Assembly: GCA_963722715.1 (NCBI GenBank)
Contig: CAVROA010000022.1
Span: 38,125 to 102,124 of the forward strand
Origin: DASQGA01 sp963722715
Lineage (GTDB): Bacteria > Actinomycetota > Thermoleophilia > Gaiellales > Gaiellaceae
Direction: 5' to 3'
Length of the DNA stretch: 64,000 nt
Positions 8,482 to 16,761 of the stretch are shown here, piece by piece (the first letter of the stretch is position 1; each line of letters opens with the position of its first letter). Both the position numbers and the translations under genes were made by a program. The notes under the pieces were generated by a model, which saw only the letters and a list, made by a program, of their open reading frames with translations, searched no databases and had not been told where the DNA came from.

Positions 8482-8967
8482 TTAGCCAGGGTCGGCGAAC
8501 CCCGGCGCGATCACGATGCGCCCGCCCTCGACGTCGACCGTCTGAACACACTCGGCCACGAGTGGGAGCATGAGCCCCGAATCGAGCTCAAGCACGTCGT
8601 TCGCCACCCCCGGAGCCACGTCCAGGACGGTGCCGAGCGGCCTCCCGGCCTCGTCCTCAGCGGCCAGTCCGACGAGCTGGAACACGTAGTACGCCCCCTC
8701 CTCGGGCGGCGGGAGCTCCACGATTGGAACTTCGATCGCGGCACCTCGTGCCACGGGTCGGTCCAGGCGGATCACGAGCCGACGGCCTCCCGCTCGCTTC
8801 GACGCTTCGATCCGTGCAGGCTCGCGCTCGACGTAGATGCGACTACCGACCTCGAAGCGGGTCGGATCCTCGCTCGGGCGCTCGACGACGAACGACCCGT
8901 CGATGCCGTGTGCCCTTCCGACCCGGCCGACCGAGACCCAGCCGGGGACAGGATCACCGGTCGGCAA
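8482..8967 (-). CDS. rimM: 16S rRNA processing protein RimM
   Basis: A 161-residue RimM that assists 30S head maturation by binding S19. The N-terminal barrel starts WVSVGRVGRAHGIDGSFVV. The PRC-barrel half includes YYVFQLVGLAAEDEAG, the V-NDVLEL strand and LMLPLVAECVQTVDVEGGRIVI. The start at 8967 overlaps khpA by 14 bp. It sits directly upstream of trmD, the near-universal order. Confidence 0.94.
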   Translation of the reverse strand: MPTGDPVPGWVSVGRVGRAHGIDGSFVVERPSEDPTRFEVGSRIYVEREPARIEASKRAGGRRLVIRLDRPVARGAAIEVPIVELPPPEEGAYYVFQLVGLAAEDEAGRPLGTVLDVAPGVANDVLELDSGLMLPLVAECVQTVDVEGGRIVIAPGFADPG

Positions 8968-9187
8968 TCTGAAGGACGACGCGGTCGCCGCCCCGAGCCG
9001 CGCTCGCCCGGACGAGCGTCCTGAGCGCGCGCGCGACGCGTCCGCCCTTGCCGATCACCTTCCCCACCTCATCCGGGGCAACACGAAGCTCGAGGATGAC
9101 GGCTCCGTCCTCTTCCCTTCGGATCACCGAGACCTCCTCGGGCTTGTCGACCAGGCATTTGGCCAGGTATTCGAGGAGCTCCTCCAC
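8954..9187 (-). CDS. khpA: KH-domain RNA-binding protein KhpA
   Basis: A 77-residue single KH domain with the GxxG loop in VIGKGGRVARALRTL. KhpA proteins bind RNA, often with KhpB, and affect cell division and elongation in Gram-positives. The GTG start gives MEELLEYLAKCLVDKPE, the typical N-terminus. It lies between rpsP and rimM, as in most actinobacteria. Confidence 0.94.
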   Translation of the reverse strand: MEELLEYLAKCLVDKPEEVSVIRREEDGAVILELRVAPDEVGKVIGKGGRVARALRTLVRASAARGGDRVVLQIADR

Positions 9188-9228
9188 AGCTTTTCTCAGA
9201 AGGTCGGCCGGCTATTGAGGTCGACCAT

Positions 9229-9468
9229 CTAGATGCCCTTGGCCTTGAGCAGGCGCTTGACAGAGTCGCTCGGCTGGGCGCCCTTCCCGATCCAGTCGCG
9301 GACACGCTCTTCGTCGAGGTTGATCGTCGAGGGATCCGTCTGGGGGTTGTACTGGCCCACGATCTCGATGAACTTCCCGTCGCGTGGCGAGCGGGCGTCC
9401 GCCACGACCACCCGATAGATCGGGTTCTTCTTGGAGCCCACTCGGGCCAGTCTGATTCGTGCTGCCAC
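9229..9468 (-). CDS. rpsP: 30S ribosomal protein S16
   Basis: A 79-residue S16 with MAARIRLARVGSKKNPIYRVVVAD and the FIEIVGQYNP segment. It is slightly shorter than many actinobacterial S16 proteins because the C-terminal extension is missing. The start follows the ffh stop by 8 nt. Confidence 0.97.
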   Translation of the reverse strand: MAARIRLARVGSKKNPIYRVVVADARSPRDGKFIEIVGQYNPQTDPSTINLDEERVRDWIGKGAQPSDSVKRLLKAKGI

Positions 9469-9476
9469 TCTGTCTC

Positions 9477-10808
9477 CTATCGTCGGTTCTGGGCCGCCAG
9501 CGATTGCAGGTTCGGCATCTTGCCCTGGCCCATCTGCTTCATCATCTTCTGCATCTGCTTCCGCGCCTGGAGCAGCTTGTTCACCTGTTGTACCGAGGTG
9601 CCGCTGCCGCTCGCAATTCGCGCCCGCCGGGAGCCGTTGATGATCTCGGGCCGCTTGCGCTCGTCGGAGGTCATCGAGAGGATGATGGCCTCGACCCAGG
9701 CGAGTTCGCGGTCGTCGATATCCACTCCCTGCATCTGCTTCCCGAGCCCCGGGATCATCGAGACGACATTCTTGAGCGGGCCCATCTTTCGCATCATCCG
9801 CTGGGCCTGGAGGAAGTCGTCGAACGTGAACTGACCTGCGCGCAGGCGCTTCTCCATCTCCGCCTGATCGTCCTCGTCCGCTGCAGCCTCGGCCCGCTCG
9901 ATCAATGTCAACACGTCGCCCATCCCGAGGATGCGCGACGCCATCCGGTCCGGGTGGAAGTACTCGATCTGATCGAGCTTCTCCCCGGTCGAGACCAGCT
10001 TGATCGGCTTCCCCGTGACCGCCTTGACCGAGAGTGCCGCGCCGCCGCGTGCATCCCCGTCGAGCTTGGTGAGAACGACTCCATCGAAGGCGATTCGCTC
10101 CTGAAATCCCTCGGCCACGGCCACCGCTTCCTGGCCGGTCATCGCGTCCAGGACGAGGAGGACGTTGTGCGGCTTCACTTCCTTTCGAACCGCAGCCAGC
10201 TCGTCCATGAGCTCTTCGTCGATCTGCAGGCGCCCGGCCGTGTCGACGATGACGACATCCCGACCTTGTGATCGAGCTTGCTCCAGCCCGTAGCGGGCCA
10301 CCGCGACCGCGTCTTTCGTGTCGTCCCGGCGGTAGACCGGGATCTGCACCTGCTTTCCAAGCTGCTCGAGCTGGTCGACCGCCGCAGGGCGCTGCAAATC
10401 GGCTGCTACGAGCGCCGGGGCTTTGCCTTCGCGGCGCAGAAGGAGCGCGAGCTTGGCGGCTGCAGTCGTCTTACCCGAGCCCTGGAGCCCCGCAAGCAGG
10501 ATCACGGTCGGCGGGCGACCGGCGAACGCGAGCTTCGAGCTGCCGGCGCCCATGAGCGTCGTCAGCTCGTCGTGGACGATCTTCACGACCTCCTGGCCGG
10601 GCGTGAGGCTCTTCGTGACGTCGGAGCCGAGCGCCCGCTCCTTCACCTTGGCGACGAACTCCTTGACGACCTTGAAGTTGACGTCGGCCTCGAGCAGCGC
10701 GAGGCGAATCTCGCGCATTGCGCGGGAAAGATCCTCCTCTGAGAGGCGTCCGCGTCCGCGCAGGTCGCCCAGCGAGGCTTGCAGCTTGTCTGAAAGCGTG
10801 TCAAACAT
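9477..10808 (-). CDS. ffh: Signal recognition particle protein Ffh
   Basis: A 443-residue SRP54 GTPase. It has an N-domain, a G-domain with GLQGSGKTTAAAKLA, DTAGR and TKLDGDARGG, and a methionine-rich M-domain (about 300-443, with RMMRKMGPLKNV and QMQKMMKQMGQGKM). It binds signal sequences and 4.5S RNA. The start is the ATG at 10808 (MFDTLSDKL); nine further codons upstream are rejected as non-conserved. It heads the long minus-strand operon that ends with dprA. Confidence 0.96.
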   Translation of the reverse strand: MFDTLSDKLQASLGDLRGRGRLSEEDLSRAMREIRLALLEADVNFKVVKEFVAKVKERALGSDVTKSLTPGQEVVKIVHDELTTLMGAGSSKLAFAGRPPTVILLAGLQGSGKTTAAAKLALLLRREGKAPALVAADLQRPAAVDQLEQLGKQVQIPVYRRDDTKDAVAVARYGLEQARSQGRDVVIVDTAGRLQIDEELMDELAAVRKEVKPHNVLLVLDAMTGQEAVAVAEGFQERIAFDGVVLTKLDGDARGGAALSVKAVTGKPIKLVSTGEKLDQIEYFHPDRMASRILGMGDVLTLIERAEAAADEDDQAEMEKRLRAGQFTFDDFLQAQRMMRKMGPLKNVVSMIPGLGKQMQGVDIDDRELAWVEAIILSMTSDERKRPEIINGSRRARIASGSGTSVQQVNKLLQARKQMQKMMKQMGQGKMPNLQSLAAQNRR

Positions 10809-10820
10809 TGGCAGCCGGGA

Positions 10821-10826
10821 AGTGTA
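10821..10826 (-). promoter_or_regulatory. Candidate -10 box (TACACT) for the ffh operon
   Basis: TACACT on the minus strand ends 12 nt before the ffh ATG in the 50-bp divergent gap with dodecin. It fits the actinobacterial TANNNT -10 and implies a very short or absent leader. No good -35 is visible. Confidence 0.5.
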
Positions 10827-10847
10827 GCGACGCACTTTCCCCGACCC

Positions 10848-10853
10848 AGGAGG
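10848..10853 (+). promoter_or_regulatory. Ribosome binding site of dodecin (AGGAGG)
   Basis: A perfect AGGAGG with a 5-nt spacer fixes the dodecin start at the ATG at 10859. It is one of the few full Shine-Dalgarno sites in a window where many genes lack one. Confidence 0.8.
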
Positions 10854-10858
10854 CAGAC

Positions 10859-11065
10859 ATGGCAGATATCGCCAAGGTGATCACGATCATCGGGAACTCA
10901 CCTGAGAGCTTCGCCCAGGCGGCTCAGGTCGCTGTTTCAGAGGCTTCGAAGACGTTGCGTGGGATCACGGGCGCCGACGTCATCAGCATGAGCTGCGAGG
11001 TCGACGGCGACCAGATCACGATGTATCGAACGACGGTGAACATCGCGTTCGCAGTCGAGAGGTAG
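10859..11065 (+). CDS. Dodecin family flavin-binding protein
   Basis: A 68-residue protein (MADIAKVITIIGNSPESF...) with the dodecin fold signature: a VI-x-G-S/N-SPxSFxxA start, a central Trp-poor helix and a C-terminal YRTTVNIAFAVE strand. Dodecins form hollow dodecamers that store riboflavin, FMN or CoA. The longer open frame upstream is ignored because of the strong ribosome site. It stands alone between ffh and an inverted repeat. Confidence 0.85.
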   Translation: MADIAKVITIIGNSPESFAQAAQVAVSEASKTLRGITGADVISMSCEVDGDQITMYRTTVNIAFAVER

Positions 11066-11074
11066 ATCAGGCTC

Positions 11075-11161
11075 CTAGGAGGGATTGGTGAAACGTCGCT
11101 CGTCGTCCGGGGCGAGCAGCGCGGCCCGACGGCACTGCTGCGTTTCGTCAAACCCTCCTAG
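11075..11161. repeat. Long inverted repeat between convergent genes (possible bidirectional terminator or structured RNA)
   Basis: Arms 11076-11095 and 11141-11160 pair over 20 positions with one mismatch and two G-U wobbles, plus an extra C-G at the base. The 45-nt interior contains GCTCG/CGAGC (11098-11102 with 11113-11117) and an alternative GCAGC/GCTGC pairing. The right arm contains the SDR stop codon. There is no T-run after either arm. Confidence 0.7.
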
Positions 11162-11844
11162 CTCGACTGGGCGGTCGGCCGCACGAGGATCTCGTTCACG
11201 TCCACGTGCGGCGGCTGCCCGACTGCATACATGACGGCTCGCGCGACGTCGTCCGGATCGAGCGCACCCGAGGGCGGGCTGTCGAAGAACGGCGTGTCAA
11301 CCATGCCAGGCTCGATCAGGGTCACCCGGATTCCGGTTCCGTCGACTTCGAGCCTCGCCGCCTCCCCCATCGCCGTAACCGCCCATTTGGTGCAGGAGTA
11401 CAGCGAGCCCGGAAGCGCGCGCCGGCCCGCAACCGACCCGGTCAGGAGCAGGTGGCCTCGCGACTCTTTGAGCGCCGGCAGCGTGGCACGCACGGTGAGG
11501 GCGGGACCGAGGACGTTCGTGAGGACCATGCTGCGCCAGTGGTCTACGGTCTCCTCGAGAAAGCCCCGCGTCGCACCGAAGCCTGCGTTCGCGAAGGCTA
11601 CGTCGAGGCGGCCGAAGCGCTCGAGCGTCGTAGCAACCATGGCCTCTTGGTCTGACCACTCGGTGACGTCGCAGCGCACGGCGACGGCTCTCTCCTCGCC
11701 TCCGAGCTCGCTCGCCAGGGCCTCGAGCTTGTCGACAGAGCGAGCGGCGAGCACGAGGCGATAGCCGGCCTCGGCCGCGCGGCGGGCCGTCCCCGCACCG
11801 ATACCGGTGGACGCGCCGGTGATGAGGAAGACGGGGTCAGCCAT
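11158..11844 (-). CDS. Short-chain dehydrogenase/reductase (SDR)
   Basis: A 228-residue classical SDR. The nucleotide-binding TGASTGIGAG motif is at about residues 9-18, NAGFG follows, the catalytic Ser is in LLTGSVAG, and the YSCTK motif holds Tyr and Lys. LIEPGMVDTPF is the usual post-catalytic segment. ATG 11844 (MADPVFLITGA) is preferred over 19 extra upstream codons. Substrate unknown. Confidence 0.88.
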   Translation of the reverse strand: MADPVFLITGASTGIGAGTARRAAEAGYRLVLAARSVDKLEALASELGGEERAVAVRCDVTEWSDQEAMVATTLERFGRLDVAFANAGFGATRGFLEETVDHWRSMVLTNVLGPALTVRATLPALKESRGHLLLTGSVAGRRALPGSLYSCTKWAVTAMGEAARLEVDGTGIRVTLIEPGMVDTPFFDSPPSGALDPDDVARAVMYAVGQPPHVDVNEILVRPTAQSS

Positions 11845-11949
11845 TGGCTCATACGGGTGCGCGAGCCGCTCCCGCTCAGGGGCCGCCCCCAGTCCACCCA
11901 CCGGCCTAGAGCCTATCGGCGGAAAGCGCGCGCGTGGTGCACGGTTCGT

Positions 11950-11966
11950 GCCGGAAGCGTGCCGGC
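11950..11966 (-). terminator. Hairpin directly after the ftsY stop
   Basis: GCCGG (11950-11954) pairs with CCGGC (11962-11966) around a 7-nt loop, overlapping the last base of the ftsY stop codon. There is no U-tract, so it is at best a weak or Rho-assisted end signal. The rest of the gap up to the SDR start shows nothing further. Confidence 0.3.
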
Positions 11967-12937
11967 TAGCTGGGCGAGCCCGATACCAGAGCGCGTGCGA
12001 ATTCCCGTGCGTCGAAGGGTTGAAGATCGTCGAGGCTCTCGCCGACCCCGATCAGCTTCACAGGGATGCCGAGCTCGTGCGCGATCCCGACCGCAATGCC
12101 GCCCTTCGCGCTGCCGTCGAGCTTCGTGAGCGCCACGCCCGTGAGCTCGACTGCCTGACCGAACAGACGGGCCTGCTGGAGTCCGTTCTGCCCGGTCGTT
12201 GCGTCCACGACCAGCAACGTTTCGTGCGGCGCGCCAGGAAGTCGCTCGCGAATCACTCGGCCGATCTTGGCGAGCTCCTCCATGAGGTTCGACTGCGTGT
12301 GCAGCCGTCCGGCCGTGTCCACGATGACTACGTCACGCCCTCGAGCCCGGGCCGCCTCGATCGCGTCATACGCGACTGCGGCGGGGTCACCGCCGCGCTC
12401 CGAGCCGACGAAGTCAGCGCGGGCTCGCTTCGACCAGATCTCGAGCTGCTCCTCGGCGGCGGCCCTGAACGTGTCGGCGGCCGCGAGGACAACCTGGAGG
12501 CCTGCCTCCGTCAGGCGGCTCGCGAGCTTTCCGATCGTCGTCGTCTTCCCGGTCCCGTTCACGCCGACGACGAGAATCACGGTCGGTGTTCCGTCGAGGT
12601 TGAGCCGCGCCTCGCCGGTAGGCGCAACGAGCTCGGCGATGACCTCCTCGAGCGCTGCGAGCAGCTCTTCCTCCGTCACGGGCTCGCGGGCCTCGAGGCG
12701 CCGCACGATCTCAACAGTCGCCGGGACCCCACAGTCGGCCGCGAGCAATGCTTCCTCGATGCGCTCCCACGCCTCCTCGTCTCCCGGATCGAAGACGGCG
12801 GTCGCGATCTCGCGGGTCAGCGCCTGCCGACTGGTCGCAAGGGAATCGCGGAGGCGGGAAAACCAGCCCCCCGAGACCTCGTCCGGCCGGGTCTCGCCGT
12901 TGGCACGGCCCAGGAACTCGGCCCACGTGCGGCTCAC
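11966..12937 (-). CDS. ftsY: SRP receptor FtsY
   Basis: A 323-residue NG-domain GTPase that docks the SRP at the membrane. Motifs: GVNGTGKTTTIGKLA, AAADTFRAAAEEQL, VDTAGRLH and TKLDGSAKGG. The acidic A-domain is short (about 40 residues), as in many Gram-positives. The GTG start at 12937 overlaps the smc stop by 4 bp. Confidence 0.95.
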   Translation of the reverse strand: MSRTWAEFLGRANGETRPDEVSGGWFSRLRDSLATSRQALTREIATAVFDPGDEEAWERIEEALLAADCGVPATVEIVRRLEAREPVTEEELLAALEEVIAELVAPTGEARLNLDGTPTVILVVGVNGTGKTTTIGKLASRLTEAGLQVVLAAADTFRAAAEEQLEIWSKRARADFVGSERGGDPAAVAYDAIEAARARGRDVVIVDTAGRLHTQSNLMEELAKIGRVIRERLPGAPHETLLVVDATTGQNGLQQARLFGQAVELTGVALTKLDGSAKGGIAVGIAHELGIPVKLIGVGESLDDLQPFDAREFARALVSGSPS

Positions 12938-15699
12938 GCGCTGAGCGCGTGCGCGGCCTCAGGTGCGAGCCGCTTGGAGACGATCTGCGAGACCCCATCA
13001 GCGCCCATCGTGACGCCGTAAAGGATATCCGCGGCCTCCATCGTGCGTTTCTGGTGGGTGACGACGATGAACTGGGCCCGCTCGGCGAAGCCACGCAGGA
13101 GTCCTACGAAGCGGCCGATGTTCGCATCGTCGAGAGCGGCCTCGACCTCGTCCAGGAGATAGAAGGGGCAGGGCCGCGCCAGGAACAGCGCGAACAGAAA
13201 CGAAATCGCTCCGAGCGACTTCTCGCCGCCTGAGAGCAGCGACAGCCTCGTGATCTTCTTGCCGGCGGGCTGAAGCTGGATCTCGATCCCCGGCTCGTCT
13301 CCGTCCTCGCCCTCAACCGCGACGAGGCGGCCACGTCCACCAGGGAACAGCGTCGAGGCGACCTCTGCGAAGTGCTGCTCGACGGCGGCGTACGTCTCCG
13401 CAAAGCGCCGCTCGACCGTTTGAGTGAGGTCGTCGCGAATCCGCTCGAGCTCGGTCAGCGAGCGCTCGAGGTCCTCACGCTGCCCTCGGAGCTCTGCCAG
13501 GCGCTCGGACTCCTGGGCGTGCTCCTCGGCCGCGAGCGGGTTGACCTGCCCGAGAGCCTCCCGACGGCGCTCCAGGCGCTCCATGGTCCGCAGCAATTCC
13601 TCCCGCTCGGCTTCGGAAAGCTCTTCGGGCTCCGTCTCCTCCTCGAGCCGCCCACGGAGCTCTGCGACCTCCGACTCGAGGCGCGCACCTTCGACCGCGA
13701 TCGCTGCGAGGCGCTCGCCCGCCTCTCCCGCCGAGCGCCGGAGCTCGGCTTCGCTGCCGCCGAGGCGCCGAAGCTCTTCGCCGAGCTCAGCCGAGCGGGT
13801 GCCGCCCGCATCGACTTGCGCTCGGAGCGGGGCCTCGAACCGGCCGGAGACGTTACGAGTGGCGCCAAGCTCGTCGGCGAGGCGCTGTTGCACGACGGCC
13901 AGCGCCTCCAGGTGCTCAGCCTCCCTCGGGTCGACGCGCGCGGGCATCCGCTCGACCGCCCCTCGGGCACGGTCCCGACGCTCCCGCGCTGCACGCTCCT
14001 CCTCGGTCGCTGTGGCTGCGCGGCCGGCGGCGTCGACTGCCGCCCGCTCTAGTTCCGCGGCCTCGTCGGACAGGGAGCGGCGCCGGGCGTGCAACGCAAG
14101 CAGGACGCTTTCGGCGGCCTCGCCTGCGAACCAGAGCTCGCCCCGGGCCGGATCGTAGCCGTGCCCCTCCCGGGTGACGAGGATGCCGTGCCGGGCTGCG
14201 GCAAAGTCCTGTGCAGCCGTGACCCAGACATTCTGGAGCAACGCCCCGATCCTTTCCGCACCGGCCGTGGGCCGCGCGAAACGGACGAGTGGTTCCGCAT
14301 CGGCAACGGGTGGTTCAGAGGCTCCCGCGGATTCCTCCACCTCGAGCAGCACCGAGAGACCGCCAAGACCGCCTGCCCGCGCCTCCTCGACCAACTCGAG
14401 CCCGCGGCCGAGGTCGCCGGCAAGAATCGACGCCGCACGCCATCCGAGCGCTGCACCGACGGCACGCTCGTAACCTGGATCGATCTCGAGCGAGCCGAGG
14501 GCGAGGCGCTCTCCGGCGTCTGCGAGCGCGCGAGCGGCTGGTGGCAACCCCTCGCGCTCGGCCAGGCTTCGGTCGAGAGCCTCCAGCCGGTCCGCGGCGA
14601 GGCGCGCCTGCGTCACGAGGGCCTCTCGCTCTGCGATCGCCGCTCTGGCGTGCTCGCCGGCTTTCTCCGCCGCGAGCTCGGACGCCGTGAGCTCCTGCTG
14701 TGGTGTGTCGTCGAAAGGAGCAGCGGCGAGCCTACGGGCTCGCTCGGCAACCGCCTTGAGATCTGTAGCAGCCTCGTCGGCCCGCTCCCGCCTCACATCC
14801 AGCCGTTCGAAGGCAGAACGAAGCCGGTAAAGAGCGGCGGTCGCCCGTTCGTGGCTCTGTGCAGCTTCGCCCAGCTCTTCCTCGACGCGATGCCGCTCTG
14901 CAAGCAAACCCTCGAGCCTCGTGTCGAGCGACCGCTTTGACTGTGTCGCCTCGGCACGCCGTTCCTCAACCTCCGCGAGCCGCGCAGTGGCCTGCTCGAG
15001 CTCGCCTGCGGCCACCCTGCTTTGGAGGCGGGCAAGCTCACGGGCCAGCTTTTCGGAACGCGCGGCCGCACTGGCCTGGAGCGCCAAGGGACGGAGCCTC
15101 TTTCGAACCTCCTCCTCGAGGTCGCGAGCGCGATCGACCTGGATCGCCACCCGAGCGAGCTTCAACTCGGCTCGATGGCGTCGGCGCTTGAATTTCCCGA
15201 GGCCTGCCGCCTCTTCGACGAGCGCGCGCCGTTCTGTCGGCTTCGAGCCGAGAATCTGCTCGACCCGGCCCTGACCGATGATCGAGTGCATCTCGCCGCC
15301 AAGCCCGATATCCGCGAGGATCTCGACGAGATCGGTGCGTCGGACGGACGCTCCGTTCACGAGATACTGCCCTTCGCCGCCTCGGTGCAGCCGCCGCGTG
15401 ATCGAGAGCTCGGAGTACGGAAGCGGACCGGTGCCGTCCGCGTTATCGAAGATCAGCTCGACCTGGCACGAGTCTGCGCCGGCTCTTCCGGCCGACCCTG
15501 CGTAGATCACATCGTCGGGCTTCTCGGCGCGGAGCTCCGACGGGCTGAGGCTTCCGGCCGCCCACACGATCGCGTCGGCGACGTTCGACTTTCCGGACCC
15601 GTTCGGCCCCACGACCACGGCGACGCCGGGCTCGAGCCTGACCTCCACCTGGTCGGGAAACGACTTGAAGCCGCGCAGCTTGATAGAGCGCAGAAACAC
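12934..15699 (-). CDS. smc: Chromosome partition protein SMC, unusually short
   Basis: A 921-residue SMC; typical bacterial SMCs are about 1,150-1,190. All functional parts are present: Walker A GPNGSGKSN (31-39), a hinge at about 380-530, signature LLSGGEKSLGA (821-831) and Walker B FYLLDEVEAALDD (846-858). The two coiled-coil arms are about 215 and 230 residues, each roughly 100 shorter than usual. Symmetric shortening with intact heads and hinge argues for a natural compact SMC, not a deletion. GTG start at 15699. The kleisin partners scpA and scpB are at 56-58 kb. Confidence 0.94.
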   Translation of the reverse strand: MFLRSIKLRGFKSFPDQVEVRLEPGVAVVVGPNGSGKSNVADAIVWAAGSLSPSELRAEKPDDVIYAGSAGRAGADSCQVELIFDNADGTGPLPYSELSITRRLHRGGEGQYLVNGASVRRTDLVEILADIGLGGEMHSIIGQGRVEQILGSKPTERRALVEEAAGLGKFKRRRHRAELKLARVAIQVDRARDLEEEVRKRLRPLALQASAAARSEKLARELARLQSRVAAGELEQATARLAEVEERRAEATQSKRSLDTRLEGLLAERHRVEEELGEAAQSHERATAALYRLRSAFERLDVRRERADEAATDLKAVAERARRLAAAPFDDTPQQELTASELAAEKAGEHARAAIAEREALVTQARLAADRLEALDRSLAEREGLPPAARALADAGERLALGSLEIDPGYERAVGAALGWRAASILAGDLGRGLELVEEARAGGLGGLSVLLEVEESAGASEPPVADAEPLVRFARPTAGAERIGALLQNVWVTAAQDFAAARHGILVTREGHGYDPARGELWFAGEAAESVLLALHARRRSLSDEAAELERAAVDAAGRAATATEEERAARERRDRARGAVERMPARVDPREAEHLEALAVVQQRLADELGATRNVSGRFEAPLRAQVDAGGTRSAELGEELRRLGGSEAELRRSAGEAGERLAAIAVEGARLESEVAELRGRLEEETEPEELSEAEREELLRTMERLERRREALGQVNPLAAEEHAQESERLAELRGQREDLERSLTELERIRDDLTQTVERRFAETYAAVEQHFAEVASTLFPGGRGRLVAVEGEDGDEPGIEIQLQPAGKKITRLSLLSGGEKSLGAISFLFALFLARPCPFYLLDEVEAALDDANIGRFVGLLRGFAERAQFIVVTHQKRTMEAADILYGVTMGADGVSQIVSKRLAPEAAHALSA

Positions 15700-15752
15700 G
15701 CCGTTGCAGCATGACGATCTGCGCGGATGGCGGGCCGTGGCAGGCTGCGGCT

Positions 15753-16412
15753 CTACGAACTTCGGGCGGGAAGCGCGGCGAGAGCCTCCCGCGCCGCATT
15801 CTGCTCGGCAGCCTTCTTGGAGTCGCCCTTACCCACGCCGGCGTGTTCGCCATCGATGACCGCCGCACACGTGAACGAGCGCTCGTGCGGCGGACCGTCC
15901 ACCTCGATCACTGAGTACGACACGCTCGACCCCCGGCGAGCGGCCTCTTCCTGTAGAACCGTCTTGTAGTCGACGTAGGTGGTCAGCGCATACTCGATGC
16001 GCTCGCGGAACGCGTCGAGGATCGGTTCGCGGATCGCCTCGAAGCCATGCTCGAGGTAAAGCGCCCCGAAGGCCGCCTCGACGAGCGCCGAGACGACGTT
16101 CTGGTTCTTCGCGAGCTTCTCGAGCTCTTCGTCGGGGATCGAACCGCGTCCGTGCGTGAGGAGCCGGTCGCCGAATCCGAGCCGCATGCCGACCACGGCA
16201 CAGCTCTGGCGTGAGACGACATGCGCGCGGATCTTTGCGAGATCCCCTTCCTGGTAATCGGGAAAGCGCTCGTAGAGCTCCCGTGCGATCGCAAGACCCA
16301 AGACGCTGTCGCCGAGAAACTCGAGCCGCTCGTAAGACTCCGAGCGGTCCGAGGCCCAGGACGTATGCGTGAAGGCGTGGCGGAGACGCGCTTCCGGAAG
16401 CGCGTCGATCAG
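15753..16412 (-). CDS. rnc: Ribonuclease III, start codon non-canonical
   Basis: RNase III cuts double-stranded RNA in rRNA and mRNA processing. Visible are LRHAFTHTSW, the signature ERLEFLGDSVLGLA, the second acidic region (NVVSALVEAAFGALYLEHG) and a C-terminal dsRNA-binding domain (DYKTVLQEEAAR...GKGDSKKAAEQNAA). The conserved N-terminus begins well upstream of the first canonical start (TTG 16301, which would cut inside the signature). No ATG, GTG or TTG occurs in frame between that point and the acpP stop. A CTG at 16412 gives MIDALPEARLRHAF, a good family N-terminus, and is annotated provisionally. Confidence 0.85.
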   Translation of the reverse strand: MIDALPEARLRHAFTHTSWASDRSESYERLEFLGDSVLGLAIARELYERFPDYQEGDLAKIRAHVVSRQSCAVVGMRLGFGDRLLTHGRGSIPDEELEKLAKNQNVVSALVEAAFGALYLEHGFEAIREPILDAFRERIEYALTTYVDYKTVLQEEAARRGSSVSYSVIEVDGPPHERSFTCAAVIDGEHAGVGKGDSKKAAEQNAAREALAALPARSS

Positions 16413-16441
16413 CGCGAGGAGCTCGGTGTCAGCCTTGGAAC

Positions 16442-16687
16442 CTACTGGTGCGAAGCAATGTAGTCGACGGCTTGGCCGACGGTTTGGATTCCCTGAGCGT
16501 CCTCGTCGGAAATCTTGACCCCGAACTGGTCCTCGAGCTCCATGATCAGCTCCACGAGGTCGAGTGAATCAGCGTCGAGATCCTCCTGGAACGAGGCCTC
16601 GTCGGTGATCTCGCTTTCCTCGGCGCCGAGCTGCTCGACCAGGACGTCCTTGATCTGCTCGTAGATCTCCTCGCGGGACGCTGCCAT
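16442..16687 (-). CDS. acpP: Acyl carrier protein
   Basis: An 81-residue acidic ACP with the phosphopantetheine serine in DADSLDLVEL. It carries fatty acyl chains in type II fatty-acid synthesis. An AGGAGA site with a 4-nt spacer supports the ATG. It lies between plsX and rnc, a standard order. Confidence 0.96.
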   Translation of the reverse strand: MAASREEIYEQIKDVLVEQLGAEESEITDEASFQEDLDADSLDLVELIMELEDQFGVKISDEDAQGIQTVGQAVDYIASHQ

Positions 16688-16761
16688 CCGTTCTCCTACC
16701 TGCCTTTCTTGGTCTTTGGGCTCAGCGGACGCAGGATGCTACCACGCCGAGGCCCGAGGAT

